Counted from the first letter of the stretch, positions 26,166-39,160 are shown. The stretch: DNA of 64,000 nucleotides from Mangifera indica (GCF_011075055.1 NC_058151.1:10310251-10374250), one strand, 5' to 3'. The notes: generated by a model not told the origin, from the letters alone. Translations and numbers: made by a program.

Positions 26166-26480
26166 TCAGAAAAAGATGGTAACCAATAAAAATGTATCAA
26201 TATGAACATTCCCACCATTAGGATTTGTATGCAGGAAACGACTTGTACCTACAATATCTTCACTAACATGTGTCTTCTCTTCAAACTTTTGTTCCTTAAT
26301 GGGAATAGCATACATAACCTTTCCTTCGAATTCACTCCAATCTAGAAATTTTTCTTCATTGCCACGAACAAATTCTTCTGCACTATACAATACATTAACA
26401 TCAACATCATTTAAGTATGCAAAGTATTCCTCAGAAAATTCTTGTTTCGAATTGATCTTGATATTTTGAATCCCTCCTAA
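26166..26480 (-). pseudogene. Unidentified minus-strand coding remnant
   Basis: The minus frame reads YSAEEFVRGNEEKFLDWSEF followed by EGKVMYAIPIKEQKFEEK, with further coding-like text upstream to about 26480. Codon use and acidic composition look like a real protein. The style resembles acidic N-terminal regions of transposase-related proteins, but I cannot assign it. Stops interrupt it upstream. Confidence 0.35.
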
Positions 26481-26765
26481 ACCAATATTTTAATCTTCTG
26501 GATAACCATTTGGCTCACCACCTTGTAAACTCTTATCTGCTTGTTGAACCTTATAACTATCATTATTAACTAAGTTGTTACAAAAACTGGAACACATTCT
26601 TTAAAGAGGTTAGAGAGACCATTAAGAATCTTAACATCTTCATCATTTAAAATTTCAACAGGGCTGTCATCGTTAAGGTGTTTTGGTTTCATGCTTATCT
26701 AAATGTTAAATATCCTTCGACTTATGTTACACTTTTCACTCAACATTTGGATTAATCCCTCGACT

Positions 26766-27096
26766 TGTCAAAGGAATTAGCTGGTCATTCAAGGCTAGTA
26801 GATTTTATGGTTGATTCTATGCCATTCATTTTATGGCAGATTTATGCCATTCTATGGCTGATTCTATGTCATTCTGTGGCAAACTCTATACCTTGTACAA
26901 CTGTAATTATTGTTGTAAATTCTCTATATTTTCCTTATTTAGGATATACTAGCTGTAGGCTATTTTTAGACAGATCTGTATATGGTAGTTTAGCTATTTT
27001 TAGAACTAAATTTTAGCTGATATTCATAATATATAATGGGCATTCTTCTCTAAGAGGAGGACACCAGTTTTTGCTCAAAACTTTCTAAGATTATCA
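26766..27096 (+). repeat. Copia-2 5' LTR
   Basis: 331 bp, TG...CA ends. It contains two or three imperfect copies of a GATTCTATGTCATTCTATGG repeat. The 83-codon ORF at 26765-27016 lies wholly within it and has no coding meaning. Confidence 0.92.
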
Positions 27097-27110
27097 TGGT
27101 ATCAGAGCCT
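27097..27110 (+). other. Copia-2 primer-binding site
   Basis: TGGTATCAGAGCC follows the LTR end directly and is complementary to the 3' end of initiator-Met tRNA, the usual primer for plant Copia elements. Confidence 0.9.
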
Positions 27111-27207
27111 CGGTTCTGAATTCTCTTGTGTCTCTTCGTCTTAAATCCAACTCAGTCTTAGTTCAGTCTTTTGCTCTTAGTTATTTTGATCAAGTTATCT
27201 CAGCCTT

Positions 27208-27960
27208 ATGTCTTCAGACAACTATGATGTCTTCTTGATTCGTTTCAATGGCAAAAACTACTCAACCTGGGCATTTCACTTCAAGATATTCGTCAAAGGC
27301 AAAGATCTATGGGGTCATATTGATGGCAACAAACCTACACCTGACAAAGACAAGGATAAGCACTCCAAGTGGGAAGTCAAGGATGCTCAAATCATGGCAT
27401 GGATTCTAGGATTTGTAGAATCTAACATCATCTTGAATCTTCGACCCTTTAGAACTGCAACTAAAATGTGGAATTATCTAAAAAAACTCTACAGTCAACA
27501 CAACACTGCTCATCGATTTCAGCTTGAACATGAGCTAGCAAATCTCCAACAAGGCAGTCTCTCTATCTCTGATTTTTATTCTAGTTTCATAAATCTTTGG
27601 TCTAAATATACTAATATTGTCTATGCTACCTTACTTCCTGAAGGTCTTACCTCTGTTCAATGTGTACATGAAACTACTAAAAGGGATCAATTTCTTATGA
27701 AACTAAGATCTGAATATGAAAGCATCAAGTCTAATCTTATGAATCGAGAAACAGTCCCATCCTTGGATGCATGTTTTAATGATTTATTTCGTGAGGAGCA
27801 ACGACTTCTTACTCAAGCCACCATGGAACAACTTAAATCCACTTTTGTTCCTATGGCTTATGCAGCTCAAGGCATGCCAAAAGGTAGGGACATGAGTACT
27901 ATTCAATGTTTTTGTTGCAAAGGATTTGGCCATTATGCATCAAATTGTTCAAAATTGTAA
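27208..27960 (+). pseudogene. Copia-2 gag (UBN2 domain, one zinc knuckle), frameshifted at its end
   Basis: The 250-codon frame starts MSSDNYDVFLIRFNGKNYST and continues with the UBN2 gag fold (WNYLKKLYSQHN, LEHELANLQQGS). It ends in a C-x2-C-x4-H-x4-C zinc knuckle (CFCCKGFGHYASNC). A stop follows at 27958, but the second knuckle-like text (CNYYKKDGHIIKEC, one Cys replaced by Tyr) continues in another frame from about 27945. A frameshift between the knuckles thus separates gag from the protease. In an active relative gag and pol are one polyprotein. Confidence 0.85.
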
Positions 27961-30900
27961 CTATTACAAAAAGGATGGCCATATCATCAAAGAATGTCCT
28001 ATTCGACCCCCCAAGAGATCTGGAACAGTATATACTGTCTCAGTTGGTTCCTCTAGTACTGGTAGTTTTGTGGATACAACACATCTGACACAAAGTGCTC
28101 TTGCTCCTGTTCAATATGTGACACCTAAAATGATTCAACAAATGATCATTTCTACATTTTTTGCATTAGGACTCTCAGGTAAACCCTTCTCTAAACCTTC
28201 TCCTTGGTACTTTGATTCCAGGCTTTCCCATCACATGACAAACAATGCTAAATTTCTTACCAATGTGAGTAAATATCCTGAAAATCTCAAGATTTATATA
28301 GCTGATGGCAACTCTTTGCCTTTCACTGCTACTGGTGATGTTTCTTTGTCCATAACCAATGTCTTTGTCTCTCCTAACCTTACCACTAATCTTGTTTTTG
28401 TCAGACAATTAGTTGAAAATGATTGTAAAGTGGAATTTTCTAAATCTGGTTGTGTTGTGCAGGATCAACAATCAGGGAAGATGATGGTAAGGGGGCCTAA
28501 AGTAAGATGACTTTTTCCTCTTCAATTTCTTATGTCTCCATGTTCCTCTTTACCTATCATCACTTGTAATTCTGCTTATGTTGATTACCGAGCATGACAT
28601 AAACGTCTTGGACACCCAAACTCTAATGTACTTCATACTTTGCTAAATTCTAGTTTACTTAGGAATAAAGGATCACCATCTCTTAGTACTGTTCAATTTG
28701 ATTGCAATTCTTATAGGCTTGGAAAAAGTAAAGTTTTGCCATTTCCCACTCACACACCTAAGGTAGTCCAGCCTTTTGATTTGATACATAGTGATGTATG
28801 AGGAATGACACCAATTACTTCTCATGCTAATTATAAGTATTTTGTCACTTTTATTGATGACTATAGTCGTTTCACATGGATTTATTTTCTACATTCTAAA
28901 AATGAATTGTTTTCAGTTTTTAAGCTTTTTCTTACACATATTCAGACCCAATTTTCTGCCAATATCAAAATTCTTCGTTCTGATAATGGGGGTGAGTACA
29001 TGTCTCATTTATTTCAAGAATTTTTGCAAACCAATAGTATAATTTCTAAAAAGTCTTGTCCTTCAACCCCTCAACAGAATGGGGTGGCTGAATGAATGAA
29101 TCGTCACCTTCTAGATGTTGTTCGCACCATTCTATTAGAGTCATTTGTACCCTCTCGTTTTTGGTGTGAAACTCTCTCCACTGTTGTCCACCTTATCAAT
29201 AGGTTGCCTTCTCCCTCCTTAAACCATGTTTCTCCTTTTTTTCAGTTATTTGGTCATACCCCAAATTACTCTAACCTTCGTACCTTTGGTTGTGTGCGTG
29301 TGCTATGTTCATCTTCCTACACATGAACATACAAAACTAATAGCTCAAGCTGTTCAATGTGCTTTTCTAAGATATTCGATGCACCAAAAAGGTTTTCTTT
29401 GTTATGATCCCAACCTACAACGTATTCGGGTTTCTCGAAATGTGATTTTGTTTAAATTAGTATTTTTTTTTCACACATAAGGATGACCTCTCTCCTTCAT
29501 TTTTTGTTTTGCCAATGTTTACTAACTCTTCTGTAGATTTCGTACCTTCTAAGCCTCTTATAGTCTATTCACGACGTTAGATTTCAGCACCTCTTGGGCC
29601 TCCTCCAGCTCATTCCCTTAATGTTGATCATGTTCTAGCAACTACACCAGTACCTCTAAAATAAAGTACTCGAGTTCGTAAACCACCAGATAGGTATGGT
29701 TTCACCTCTCCTTTATCTTTGACAGCCACTGTGTCTTATATTCCTATTCCTTCATCCTATAAACAGGCAATGGAGCATGAATGTTGGCAGAGAGCTATTG
29801 ACACAGAATTTCTTGCACTTGAAGAAAACCAAACCTAAGATGTTGTTCCATGTCCACCATCTGTGAAACCTCTTGGTAGTAAGTTTGTGTTTTCTATCAA
29901 GCTTCATTCTGATGGATCCATAGAACGTCACAAAGCTCGATTGGTGGTTCTTGGCAACAAGCAAGAGTATGGCCTAGACTATGATGAGACCTTCGCACCG
30001 GTAGCCAAAATGACCACTGTACGAACAATACTCGCCCTTGCTGCATCAAAATCATGGTCTTTACATCAAACTAATGTAAAGAACGCTTTCTTACATGGTG
30101 ATCTCAAGGAGGAAATTTACATGAAACTTCTCTACGGTATGCCTACTTCTTCCCTTAATGATGTTTGTAAACTAAAACGCTTTTTGTATGGATTGAAGCA
30201 GGTACCGCGAGTATGATTTGAAAAGTTTTGATCGACTCTCCTTGGCTTTTATTTACTCAAAGTCAGTATGATTCCTCCCTTTTTCTCTAACGGACATCTA
30301 AGGGCATAGTTGTTCTCCTTGTTTATGTGGATGACATTGTTATCACCGGTTCTGATATAGAGGCTATTTCTAAACTTCAAAATTGTTGCACTCTACTTTC
30401 CACATGAAAGATCTCAGCCAACTCACCTATTTTTTGGGGTTAGAGGTGCATCATCAGCCTCAAGGTATCTTCTTGAATCAACACAAGTATATTATGAATT
30501 TGGTTCAGCTAGTTGGACTCACAAACACTAATTCTGTTGACACCCCAATGGAAATTAATGTGAAATATCGGCGTGATGAAAGGGAACTTCTTGAGGATCC
30601 TATTTTGTATCGGAAGCTGGTTGGAAGTCTTATTTATCTAACTATCACCTGCCCAAACATCTCTTATGTTGTCCATATTGTCAGCAAGTTCATACAAGCC
30701 CTTCGGCATCTCCACCTATCTATAGTCTGTTGCATCATCAGATATATCCTTGGCACACCTAGTCGTGGCTTATTCTTCCCTCAAATTACAATCTTATAGT
30801 GATGTAGATTGGGCTGGCTGCCCGAACACAAGAAAATCAACTATAGGATGGTACATGTTTCTTGGTGATGCTCTTATCTCTTGGAAATGCAAGAAGCAAG

Positions 30901-31250
30901 ACTCGGTCTCCAAATCATCCACTGAGGCGGAGTACCGCGCCATGTCTATTGCATGCTCTGAGATCATTTGGTTACGTGGTCTTCTAATAGAGCTTGGTTT
31001 CTCCCAAGATCAACCTACTCCCTTACATGCTGACAACACTAGTGCCATCCAAATTGCTACCAATCATATCTACCATGAACACACGAAGCACATAGAGGTT
31101 GATTGCCACTCTATCTAGGAGGCCTATGATCGCCAAGTTATCACTCTCCCACATATCTCCACTACTCTTCAGATTGCAGATATTTTCACGAAATCCATGA
31201 CACGTCAGCGACATAACTTTCTTGTTAGCAAATTGATGCTTGTTGACTTA
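27945..31250 (+). pseudogene. Copia-2 pol: protease, integrase, RT and RNase H, broken
   Basis: Protease: WYFDSRLSHHMT near 28206, where DSG has become DSR. Integrase: FIDDYSRFTWIYFL (28850), LRSDNGGEYMSHLF (28975) and STPQQNGVAE then TGA (29095). RT: KARLVVLGNKQEYGLDYDE (29932), VKNAFLHGDLKEEIYMK, YVDDIVITGS (30325) and FLGLEVH. RNase H: DVDWAGCPNTRKSTIGW (30802), SSTEAEYRAM and ADNTSAIQIA. At least six stops (28508, 28799, 29093, 29836, 30214, 31116) plus frameshifts near 29310 and 30220-30390 disable it. Several stops sit where relatives have Arg or Trp, consistent with C-to-T decay. Confidence 0.88.
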
Positions 31251-31272
31251 CCAGCATCAATTTGAGGGGGGA

Positions 31273-31681
31273 TGTCAAAGGAATTAGCTGGTCATTCAAG
31301 GCTAGCAGATTTTATGGCTGATTCTATGCCATTCTATGGTGATTTTATGTCATTCATTTTATGGCAGATTTTATGTCATTCTATGGTAGATTCTATGTCA
31401 TTTTATGGCTGATTCTATGTCATTCTATGGCTGATTCTATGACAGATTCTATGTCATTCTATGGCAAACTCTATACCTTGTACAACTGTAATTATTGTTG
31501 TAAATTCTCTATATTTTCCTTATTTAGGATATACTAACTGTAGGCTATTTTTAGACAGATCTGTATATGGTAGTTTAGCTATTTTTAGAACTAAATTTTA
31601 GCTTGTATTCATAATATATAATGGGCATTCTTCTCCAAGAGGAAGACACCAGTTTTTGCTCAAAATTTTCTAAGATTATCA
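31273..31681 (+). repeat. Copia-2 3' LTR, expanded by short tandem repeats
   Basis: 409 bp against 331 bp in the 5' LTR. The extra length lies in the region 31300-31470, where the phrases GATTCTATGTCATTCTATGG and TTTTATGGCAGATTTTATG recur with variations about six times. Confidence 0.92.
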
Positions 31682-33411
31682 CAAATGTCATGTGTTTTAG
31701 AATTTTAATTAATTTTCTGTTAACTTCAACATATTTTATTACATTGTCACCCTTTTCTATCATTTTCTCTCCTATTTAATTGAAACATATCTAACCATTT
31801 AGATTAATCCTACAATAAAATATATATTCGACACAAATAACATGATTGAAAATATTATTTACAGATTTGTGTTACATTATTTTACTATTAAGTTTGAATT
31901 TCGTGATTTTATTTCTATTGCACAATTAAACATATTCCATAATTCGATTACATATTGTGACTATTAATATACTTTGATTAATGTGAGACTAATTTGTGAA
32001 AATATCACTTTACCCCTATATTGTAAAATATCATTTTACCCTTAAATATTATCTAATCTAATCCTCTAACACCCTTTATTGTAAAATATTATTTCACCTT
32101 TTACTACTATAAAATTAAAAATACCCTATAATTTTTATCAATTTAATTTTTACACAAAACTCTAATTTATTATATAAAACACCACATATAATTGCATTAT
32201 CAATAAAATAATAACGATTTAAGTTATAGTACATATAAATATCTCCATATCACGAACTTTTTTCTTCTCGCTTGAAATCTCGAGCACAAACTTCTTTTCT
32301 CTCTCCAGAATCTCTCTCAGATAATGAGTAAAATTGTATATATTAAAGATAAATGAAGAGATATGGTTTATATAGAGATAAAGGAATGGTAGTTTTGATA
32401 TTTTCTTGGATATTTAAGGCATTTTCGTTTAAATTTTTTAAAATATTGGTATTTTCGTTTAAACCCCAAAATTATGAATAAATTTTATATTACCCTTAAA
32501 AGAAGGGTAATTTAATTAATTTACCTTTATAAAATTAAACAAAGAAAAACTAAACCATATATAGTATCAATTAAATAAATATAAAAACAATATTTAAAAA
32601 GTATTTATTTGAATGAACAGCAATATATGCACATATTTTTTAAATATAAAATTAGATACATTAATAATACGTCATTATATTATTAGGTGTTATTCCTAAT
32701 TACTAAATATAGAAATAGACAAAAAATGATACAGGAATCATACAGGTATGATATAGTAAATACTAAAAAATATGTTTGTAAAATAATACTCATAAAATTT
32801 TCATACAGAAAAAATATGAAATGTGTATATACATGTTTAATACAGTATATTATTAATAATACGTTTCTAAAAATATAACAATATTAATAATAATTTTAGC
32901 ACTTTTCATGACTCTCCTAATAAAAATTAATACAATAAATAAAATGTAAAATATTTAATTAACTATTAAATATAATATAATATATAATCAAAATTCAGAG
33001 GAATAACCCGTTACAATAATAGATCATGCTAAAGCTTTGGTATAAGATTGTAAGTCGAACCGATATGATTAGTTAAAATTATAAAAATTAAAAAATTATA
33101 ATTTGATGAATCGACATTGCAAAAACACAGTCCAAAAATCCTTAAGCCGTGTGGTAGGCCTTTAATTTCAGTGAATCGGGCCAGCCCATTAGACCCAATG
33201 AGCTCCCTAAGCACTGTGAGCCGCATAAGAGGGCCACCATCATCTCTGTCCGGAAGATAGCTAGAGGACAGAGAGGACTAGAAGCATGGAAGATTCTGGA
33301 TATTCAACGATGACTCTACCACCTGCTTATAAAATAAAACACTAAAAATCAAATTCTCTATCAACTTGACATTCAAAAAAATTTGTTATTCAGAATCAAT
33401 TAGCAGCTCCA
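31682..33411. other. Intergenic DNA upstream of the HSP15.7-like gene
   Basis: AT-rich sequence with no recognisable gene. The last 200 bases (about 33100-33411) are less AT-rich and probably include the promoter and leader of the small heat-shock gene. I did not find a clear tandem heat-shock element (nGAAnnTTCn). Confidence 0.4.
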
Positions 33412-33908
33412 ATGGTTGACTTTTTCCCTTTTCGTCGTTTCTTATTAAGCCCTCCGGTCTTACGTGAATGGTCGGGTTCATCGGCCCTCATGGATTGGTT
33501 TGAATCTCCAAACGCCCACATCTTCAAAATCAACGTCCCAGGTATTCAAAATCAATTGAAATCATGATTCGCGTGATTTAATTAACGGGTTTTCATTTTT
33601 TTTAATTTTTGAAATGAATAGGATTGAGCAAAGAGAACATAAAGGTGCAAATACTAGACGGGAACGTTATGCGGATAACTGGTGAGGGAAGCAAAGAGGA
33701 GCAAAATGCAGAAGACACAATTTGGCATGCGGCTGAAAGAGGAACAGGAAAAGGAGCATTTGCTGGGGAAATTGAATAGCCAGAAAATGGGAAGTTGGAA
33801 CATATGAAGGCCCATATAGAAAACGGCGTTCTCACTGTTGTTATCCCAAAAGATGGAAGCCCAAAGGCTAATAAAGTTAGAAATATTAACATTACTAGCA
33901 AGCTCTAG
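33412..33908 (+). pseudogene. HSP15.7: Peroxisomal small heat-shock protein, HSP15.7-like, with one in-frame TAG
   Basis: Exon 1 is 33412-33541, intron 33542-33621 (GT...AG) and exon 2 33622-33908, phase 1. The frame would give 138 codons, the size of Arabidopsis HSP15.7 (about 137). It starts MVDFFPFRRF, then WFESPNAHIFKINVPG and LSKENIKVQILDGNVMRITG, the first half of the alpha-crystallin domain. It ends RNINITSKL, a type 1 peroxisome-targeting signal. Codon 96 is TAG (33777-33779), in IE-stop-PEN where the family has IELPEN. A single TTG-to-TAG change explains it. The stop removes the rest of the alpha-crystallin domain and the targeting signal. No other lesion is present, so this is a very recent pseudogene, a null allele or a base error. 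The minus ORF at 33602-33901 is a shadow. Confidence 0.88.
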
Positions 33909-36524
33909 GATTTCAGCCCATGAAAATCAAATCTGCTCCATTTGACTATCTACAATGACTAATTACCATAGTCCAAGTCAGTGCAAAATTTTTATTTCCT
34001 TTAAATCGCTCTTTTTTGTTTCATTTTATCTTTCAAAAGCTATATATATATAAATGAACAGAGAATAGCGACATTGGTGTCTCTCTTCCTTCAATTCCTT
34101 AGTCCATTTTCACTGATTTTTCAAATCAAATGAACCCTACAACCCATTTCATATTTAGATTCTGATTCCGGTTATGACTCTTTACAAGGTGAAACCAAAA
34201 CCGTAATTGGAATCAGTAGGCTTCACAAAAGTGAAACTAAAACCTACCCATATTAGACTGGTTCCAAGAAAGAAGTAGAACTGAAAGCTGAATACCCGTA
34301 GTTGTAGTTTCAAGTTTGGCTTTTTTGTGTGCCCCTAGTGGTGTATTAATATTGTAAGTGCATGAATAATTAAATTGTATAAATAATTAATTCATTATAA
34401 ATCAAGAATCAAGAACATTTTCCAACTAATGTCAATTGTGGTGGTGGTTGGGAAGTTGATTGTCCAGCACCTAAGCCCACAATTTGATTTCTTTTCCTTA
34501 AAGCCAATTTATGTTTTTGAAGAAAACTAATAGCTTAGTTGGTTTGTGTACTTTTAATTGTTTTATTAAATTGTGAGGGGAATTGGGTAGAAGCAATAAG
34601 CTACCGACAATTCTAAATATTTAAATTTATTATAAGATATATTATTAATATCAAATTATTTACTACTTAAATTGTTGGAAAATCAGATTATGCCAATTCT
34701 GTAATTCGAATAATATTTATAATAGTAATCAAACACCCAAAAATAAGCTAAAAGGAATTGTGTGAAAATGAAAATAATAGTAATAAATTAACCCCAATTG
34801 AGTAAATGTTGAAGTTCTCTCATGCACTCGCTCAGTTGACTCATGTCTCCACAGTCACTGTCCATTTGTTACTTGTAATGTGAAAGAAAGTGATGAATAT
34901 TAAACATTTTGTAAATATGCGACCACTCAACAGCATCATTTTGTTTCTCTTTCTTAACTTTTTATTCATCATTTAGTTTTACATTACTTATCTCATAATT
35001 TTGTCATCCAGGAGACATATATTATTATCCCCAAACTATGATGACAGGAGATGCAATGGGTGCAGTAAAACATTTTAAACTCGTAAAAGTATTTTAGAAA
35101 GCATTTCTAAAAATTGTAATTGTCTATATTAATTGGATTAGACCGTGTGGGTTAAAACATAATTTATGCAATTTCTTTCTTGATGCACAAAATGCACACA
35201 ATTAAATTTCACTCGACTACGGGATTGTCACTCACGAGGAGACTCTAACTCTTTGATTGGCTAAGTTAAAATATAGAACTCATCACAACACTTGTAGTAA
35301 CCCTTTGTAATCGTCTTAACCCTGAAAGTTATCCCAATAGTCAATCCGTTGCTCCACAATGTTACAAAATTAATCAAGGTTTTGCACCTTTTATGATATG
35401 GGATCATCAGATCGGATTTGTCGGAGATACCTACTTTGAAGGACCCATGGGGTAGGTCAATTTGCAAACCAATTATGGCTCTTGTGCTAACTATTGACTA
35501 TTGACTTAGATGAACCGACAAAAATAGAAGAGATTTACTTTATCGCAGGATTTGTAACCTTTTCAAAATAGTAAGGCTATCCAATTTAAAAAAATTATGT
35601 TTCGTAATTTCATAATCCAAATTTTCAATTTTGAATTGTAACCCTTGGATACAAATCATAGAATAGATATTCATTCTCAAATTTTTCATTAAAAATTCAA
35701 ATAAAAACTCATAAATTCTCCTCGTAACAGCCTTCATAAAAGTATACTAAAAGCTCATAAAAAAATATCTCTCATAAAACGTTAATAAAACATTTATAAC
35801 TCATGAGATTATGTCTCACATATAATTATGTGACCAAGTTCGTAGTAAAACTCAAATGTTCTCGTTCTTTCTTGGAAAACATGCTAAAACTTTGGGTATG
35901 TTTTCATGGCAAACATTAATTTAATCTTATGTAGTTTGTATTATACTTTCACATAATTCTGATGCTAATTAAGCCACCACTATCATTATGTCACGCAAAA
36001 CTTAGACACTATCCTTAAGACGGCACACATTCCTTTTATACATGGTTTAGAATTAAATTTCAAAGGCAAAATTGACAGTTAGAAGAAAGCCTAGACAGGA
36101 ATTATTTGAAGAATTAATTTATGGAGCATGCTGTTTCCTTTTAAGTCGTGGGGTGCCATATATAATAAAAATTAAACATCATATTGGTCCCACCTAGAGC
36201 ATGTTCAGTCATTAGTCTAGTTAATAAATACTATATAGATATAATATGATAATGTATAAAAAAAATATGTTTATAAAAAAATGGTTATTAAATTCACAAA
36301 TGAAAAAATATATAATATGTGCATATATGAGTTTAATACAATGCATTATTAATAATATATTTTCAAAAATACGATAATATCAATCATAATTTTAATATTT
36401 TTTATAAATTTTTTTATTAACAATTCAAATATAAAATATTTAATTTATTATTAAGTCTAATATAACATAATATATAATCAAAATTCAGTTATCACAAAAA
36501 ATTATGAAAAGAGATTAGAGATTT
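33909..36524. other. Intergenic DNA after HSP15.7
   Basis: No gene, RNA or transposon recognised. The region at 34100-35500 is mixed-composition unique sequence. The small minus ORFs at 35261-35467 and 35540-35737 show no family features. Confidence 0.4.
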
Positions 36525-37103
36525 AAATTATAAAAAATTAAGTTTTTTATTATATAGTTATAATATTATAATAATAATTAAAAAAATATTTTTATACTTT
36601 GAAAAAATTTATAAAAAATGAAAAACTTAAAAAATAATAAAATATATTTTTAGTATAAATTAAATTTAAAAATTTAAAACAATGTATTTAAAATAAAATT
36701 AAGTCTCATGAGTTGAGGTGGATGGTGGAGAAAGTACAAAGATCCAAAAAAGGCTTTCGTAAGACACCCATAAAAATGCCCCAAAATAGCAACGCTTTCG
36801 CCTTCTTTCATTGTTTGATTTACTGCAGGAGCAAATGACATGATGAGGGCGCCTTCATGCACGAAATTCTCAATAATTAATTAATGATTTAAATGAAGAC
36901 AGTAGATTTGAACAAATAAAGGCATTGATGGAGGATGAGGAGGACCCGGCCATACAGATTACAGATCAATCAGCCAACTGGATGTTGTCATGCCACACGG
37001 CTGATTTCTTGTCTATACTGATTTAAAACACTGGCCAAATTTCTATATCCCACCCACGGGGCAAGAATTGAAAAATAGACTAAAATAGCCTCCCACTTTT
37101 TTT

Positions 37104-37109
<6 letters not shown>

Positions 37110-37152
<43 letters not shown>
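37110..37152. repeat. (AT)n microsatellite in block A1
   Basis: About 21 AT units. The A2 counterpart near 40848 has only a few AT pairs, so the array grew after the duplication or shrank in A2. Confidence 0.9.
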
Positions 37153-37156
<4 letters not shown>

Positions 37157-37887
37157 TAAAATATTTAAAATATTTTTAGGTTTTATATTCACCTAATTAA
37201 AATTTATTTATCTAAATATAAATTTATTCAGTTAAGATATAAAACATATCTATTCCCCTAACTAAAAGTGAAATATGAGATAAAAATATGAAATTTTTTG
37301 ACGATTTTAACAGTGAAAAGATTTATCAAGTGGTTAGTCGATCGATAAAGTATCTAATTAATTAATTTATTTTTAAAAAATTGGTTTGTCAGATAAGTTT
37401 GTCAGCTAGTCAATTTATTTGGTCAACCCATCTAATCAATCTCAACTTTTATATTTTTTTTAAAGGCAAAATTAATTTAAAAAGTAATTATATTTATATA
37501 ATAAGAAAAAATATGATCATATATATATAAACAAAAAAAAGTGACTATTTTAATCAATATCGCACAAGGTTTGGTGTTATAACAAATTCTCCAATGTTAT
37601 AATTTGAAAAGTTAATTTTTTACCCTCTTATCTAGTTCTAATAATAAATTCTATTACAAAAAGGTAAAAATAGTATTTTAAAAACAATAATCATAAAATA
37701 TTTAAAATTAATATATTTTTCTTATTCACAATATTTACACATTCTGATTTTCTAATTTTCTCAAAATTTTGTTTTTCTCTTTCTCTCGTAATGTCAATTT
37801 CTCTCCTTATTTTCTTTTTACTTTCTCTTGTGCACATCCCGTTACCTCTTGCTCGTTATCTCTAACTCATGTACTTTGCGATGAGAG

Positions 37888-38029
<142 letters not shown>

Positions 38030-38289
38030 ATTATACGATTTAGTATTTTTTTTAAAATTATCCGGATCATATTATAATACATTATTTGTATATCAATTTT
38101 ATGTATATAAAATATGTAAACATAATTTTATTATTTTAATAAATATTAAATTTTAGTGTTCTCTTATTTCTCTCACTAATATATTTTTGATACATGTCAA
38201 TCTCTCTCTACTCTTTTTTCTTTCACTCATTTCCCATTACTGTCTCTTCCTTTTTTTATTCTCTCACTTATTTATTTAAAGTAAATATC

Positions 38290-38990
38290 AATTTAAAGAT
38301 CATAAATTTTAACACGATTCATTAACCGATACAACTTAAAAAAAAAAAGGTTAAAATTGAGGTTTTTGACACAAAATTTAGTTTGAATAGCCAAACACAA
38401 CTCAAAACTAAATTAAATCATGTTTATGTTGACACAAAACCAATCCAAATGTTTAGAGTAATATTATTATAGAAGAATTTGTTATGGTAGATTCAATAAA
38501 TGTTAAAAGACAAATATTAACAACTAAAATCCTTATAAATTATTTATACTTATATTGTATATAGTTGAATTACTTTGATTATTCTTGATTTTAACTTAAA
38601 TTATATATATATATTAGTGAAGATAAGCTTTGGCTACTGAAATTATATATATATAAAAGGTCTTACCATATAATTTTTGAGTTATTCACGGCAAATTTCT
38701 GACATGGCAAATTTTTATGTTATGTGTTTTATTAAAGCATAATGGGGTATTTTGGGAGAAGAAATTGAAACGCTTAAAACACTTATGATATTAAAAACAG
38801 TAAACAATTTCAGATTAATTTGAGTTCCATTAGGTCAACCCAAAATTTTTTCAAGTTGAGTTTTGGTTGAGAGATTTCGACATAATTCTAATTTGAAACA
38901 AATAATGTTGAAGGTTTTTACTTGAAACATGACCTATCAAGTCTATGTTCAGTCATCTCTTTCTGTTCTTGCTCCCACTCATTTGTTTCT
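38290..38990. repeat. Dispersed non-coding repeat (family D), copy in A1
   Basis: It has the phrases TTGACACAAAACCAA, AGTAATATTATTATAGAAGAA, GTGTTTTATTAAAGCATAAT and a terminal ACCTATCAAGTCTA. A copy lies in A2 (41930-42560), and a more diverged copy at about 61545-62370 ends GAACTATCAGGTCTAC. No coding capacity. Confidence 0.55.
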
Positions 38991-39160
38991 AATTCAAGTG
39001 AATGTAAATATAAAGTTATTGGTAAATTTTCCTAAAGTATTGAAAATTGGAAGAGTGGTAGTAAAGATACCAAGAGAAGAAGGGTGGTCAATGATAAAAA
39101 ATGATTTGAGGAAAAAGATGATCGATGATATTGATAATGAAAATAATAAGAGGAGAAAGA

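Larger units (their letters stand above)
26766..31681 (+). mobile_element. Copia-2: decayed Copia retrotransposon with both LTRs
   Basis: Two LTRs beginning TGTCAAAGGAATTAGC and ending GATTATCA enclose a primer site (27097), gag, protease, integrase, RT, RNase H and a polypurine tract (TTTGAGGGGGGA, 31261-31272). The total is 4916 bp. The LTRs are similar but differ by several substitutions in their last 90 bases and by 78 bp in length. The five bases outside each LTR (CGACT and CAAAT) do not match, so a target duplication is not visible. No intact gag-pol remains. Confidence 0.93.

Noticed and set aside
14326..31681. The two Copia elements as one composite element
   Set aside because: Each has its own primer site, gag, pol and polypurine tract, and their proteins are from different lineages.
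26761..31686. Target-site duplication for Copia-2
   Set aside because: The flanking CGACT and CAAAT do not match, so none is claimed.
33602..33901. 99-codon minus-strand ORF opposite HSP15.7 exon 2
   Set aside because: It is an antisense shadow; the plus strand has the family match, splice sites and correct phase.
36674..36862. Minus-strand 62-codon ORF with FAPAVNQTMKEGESVAILGH
   Set aside because: The A2 counterpart breaks the frame and no family is recognised, so it is treated as chance within block A.
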